DNA from: JBFHDX01 sp041584475
GTDB taxonomy: Bacteria > Pseudomonadota > Alphaproteobacteria > UBA8366 > JADFVY01
Assembly: GCA_041584475.1 (NCBI GenBank)
Contig: JBFHDX010000151.1
Coordinates: 1 to 7,377, forward strand
DNA length: 7,377 nucleotides
Reading direction: 5' to 3'
Each line of letters opens with the position of its first letter. Positions within the stretch are counted from its first letter, which is position 1. Both the position numbers and the translations under genes were made by a program. Below, piece after piece: positions 5,844 to 7,377 of this stretch. Under the pieces are notes generated by a model. The model was not told where the DNA came from, did no database searches, and was given only the letters and a program-made list of their open reading frames with translations.

Positions 5844-7377
5844 TCAGCGCTTGGCGAGGAGTCCGGGCCCGCCGGCCCGCTCGAACCCCTCGATGACGCG
5901 CGCCGTGATGAGGATCTCGGGCAGCACGATCCCGGCCGGCGCCTGCGGCCCGTAGACGACGTTGAAGGGGATGCCGTAGCGCCCGAAACTGGCCAGGTAG
6001 TCCGAGATCTCCTGGTTCGGATTGGTCCAGTCGGCGCGCATGGCGACGACGGTGCCGTCCGCGAGCATACCGGCCACGGGATCGCGAGCCAGCACCGCCG
6101 CCTTGTTGACCTGGCAGGTGATGCACCAGTCGGCCGTGACGTCGACGAGAACGGTCCGGCCCTGGGCGACCAGCCGGCGGATCTCCTGCTGGTCGAAGGG
6201 CTGCCACACGGCGTCGTCGAGCGTGCGCGGCGCGCGCTCGGCGCGGCCCGCGGGGCTGAGGACCGGCGCGGCGACGATGGCGACGGCGAGCACGGCGGTG
6301 ACGAGGCCGGCGTGGCGGCCGAGGCGCGAACCTTCGAGGCGGCGCAGCGCCAGCACGATACCCATCAGCGCCAGCAGCGCCGCGATGCCGGCGGCGACCT
6401 CGGCGCCGGCTTCGAGGGCGACGACGCGCAGCAGCCACGCGGCGGTGGCGACCAGCAGCGCACCGAGCACCCGCTTCACCCAGACCATCCACCTGCCCGG
6501 CCGCGGCAGCCGCGTCGCCATGCCCGGAAACGCCGCGACGAGCAGGTAGGGCGCCGACAGGCCGAGGCCGAGCGCCGCGAACACCATCAGGATCTCGGCG
6601 GCGCCGCGGCTCATCGCAAAGCCGACGGCGGTGCCGAGAAACGGCGCCGAGCACGGCGTCGCCAGCAGGGTCGCGAAGGCACCGGTGAGGAAGTGGCCGC
6701 CGAGCGAATGGTGGTGCCCGGGAGCGGCGCCCGAGCCCGTCCCGATCGCGTCGCTGAACCGCTGCGGCAGGCGGATCTCGAACAGCCCGAACAAATTGCA
6801 GGCGAACAGCGTGACCACGACCAGCATCGCCGCGAGGAAGGCGGGCTGCTGGAACTGGATGCCCCAGCCGATCGTCGCCCCGGCGGCCTTGAGCGCGACG
6901 AGCGCCAGCGCCAGCACCATGAAGCTGACAAGAATGCCGGCCACCGAGGCGAGAAACCCGAGGCGCACCTGCATGGACTCGCGGCCGCCATGGCCGATGA
7001 CGCTGAGCAGCTTGAGCGACAGCACCGGCAGCACGCACGGCATCAGGTTGAGGATGAGGCCGCCGAGCAGGGCGAGGCCGAGGATCACCCAGAGCGACGC
7101 CGCGGCGGTCGTCCGCGTCACGCCGTAACCGTCCGGGAGCGCGGGAAACTCGTCCACCAGCTGGCCGGCGATCATGCCCTCGACCGCGCGGTCGCCATCA
7201 ACCAGCGTCACGCGCAAGGGCTCGGCGACCATCGCATCGGGCTTCGCTCCGGCGCCCTCGAGCACCATCACGGCACGCCGGCCGTCGGCCGACAAGACGA
7301 TATCGGGTCTGCCGAAAAACGCGATCGGCGGGCCCTCGACGAACAGGTCCGGCACGACCAGCGGCATCTCGCTGGCA
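5844..7377 (-). CDS. Membrane protein-disulfide reductase, ScsB/DsbD family (N-terminus cut by right window edge)
   Basis: Proteins of this family carry electrons from cytoplasmic thioredoxin across the inner membrane to periplasmic thiol proteins. The frame is open to the right edge, so the N-terminal periplasmic domain is incomplete; numbers here count from the internal Met at 7365-7367. Residues 1-85 are the end of that beta-rich domain. About eight membrane segments follow (roughly 91-372), with one redox cysteine in NLMPCVLPVLSLKLL (Cys111) and the other in LLATPCSAPFLGTA (Cys239), the pair expected of a DsbD/CcdA-type transporter. A C-terminal thioredoxin domain (about 390-507) carries the active site ADWCITC (Cys415, Cys418). 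The NLMPCVLPVLSLK form of the first membrane motif resembles ScsB/DipZ-like proteins more than E. coli DsbD (FTPCVLPM). A loop between segments 3 and 4 is histidine-rich (APGHHHSLGGH). The stop is TGA at 5844-5846. True partners cannot be named from this window. Confidence 0.93.
   Translation of the reverse strand, partial: ASEMPLVVPDLFVEGPPIAFFGRPDIVLSADGRRAVMVLEGAGAKPDAMVAEPLRVTLVDGDRAVEGMIAGQLVDEFPALPDGYGVTRTTAAASLWVILGLALLGGLILNLMPCVLPVLSLKLLSVIGHGGRESMQVRLGFLASVAGILVSFMVLALALVALKAAGATIGWGIQFQQPAFLAAMLVVVTLFACNLFGLFEIRLPQRFSDAIGTGSGAAPGHHHSLGGHFLTGAFATLLATPCSAPFLGTAVGFAMSRGAAEILMVFAALGLGLSAPYLLVAAFPGMATRLPRPGRWMVWVKRVLGALLVATAAWLLRVVALEAGAEVAAGIAALLALMGIVLALRRLEGSRLGRHAGLVTAVLAVAIVAAPVLSPAGRAERAPRTLDDAVWQPFDQQEIRRLVAQGRTVLVDVTADWCITCQVNKAAVLARDPVAGMLADGTVVAMRADWTNPNQEISDYLASFGRYGIPFNVVYGPQAPAGIVLPEILITARVIEGFERAGGPGLLAKR

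Noticed and set aside
5806..7038. A 410-residue minus-strand frame within the reductase gene
   Set aside because: It is the shifted reading of the ScsB/DsbD-type gene, dominated by arginine and alanine, while the main frame carries all the redox motifs.

Overview
The window is a GC-rich chromosomal stretch of ordinary housekeeping genes. It looks alphaproteobacterial, most likely a Rhodospirillales-like lineage. The pointers are the end of a stand-alone F0 subunit-b gene, the ispH-thrB-rnhA order with a type II (kinase-fold) homoserine kinase, and a ScsB/DsbD-type reductase. The assignment rests on gene content and composition only. I see no tRNA, rRNA, insertion sequence, CRISPR array or phage gene, and no gene-free stretch longer than about 190 bases.

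Layout, left to right. The 3' end of atpF (+, up to 298) converges on a minus-strand block. Read in its own direction, that block runs from a double-CDGSH iron-sulfur protein (1679-1440), through a small predicted lipoprotein of unknown function (1430-873) lying 9 bases downstream, to gcvH (782-405). gcvH appears to have its own promoter with a perfect TTGACA -35 box. A divergent promoter region (about 1680-1870) separates this block from a tight plus-strand cluster: ispH (1871-2830), thrB (2839-3801), rnhA (3817-4254) and pip (4270-5226), with gaps of 8 to 15 bases, so probably one operon. This cluster converges with only 12 bases to spare on a minus-strand Prx5-type peroxiredoxin (5721-5239). 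Upstream of the peroxiredoxin lies a large ScsB/DsbD-type membrane protein-disulfide reductase (from the right edge to 5844, N-terminus cut off).

Functionally the genes cover ATP synthesis, one-carbon/glycine metabolism, isoprenoid and threonine synthesis, RNA-DNA hybrid removal and peptide turnover. Several proteins share a redox or Fe-S theme: CDGSH, IspH, peroxiredoxin and DsbD/ScsB. All recognisable catalytic residues I checked are present, so the genes look intact. I do not find a convincing previously undescribed system. The points worth a second look are the unknown lipoprotein coupled to the CDGSH gene, an inverted repeat lying over the probable peroxiredoxin promoter, the solitary gcvH, the compact divergent promoter region and the cysteine spacing of the peroxiredoxin.
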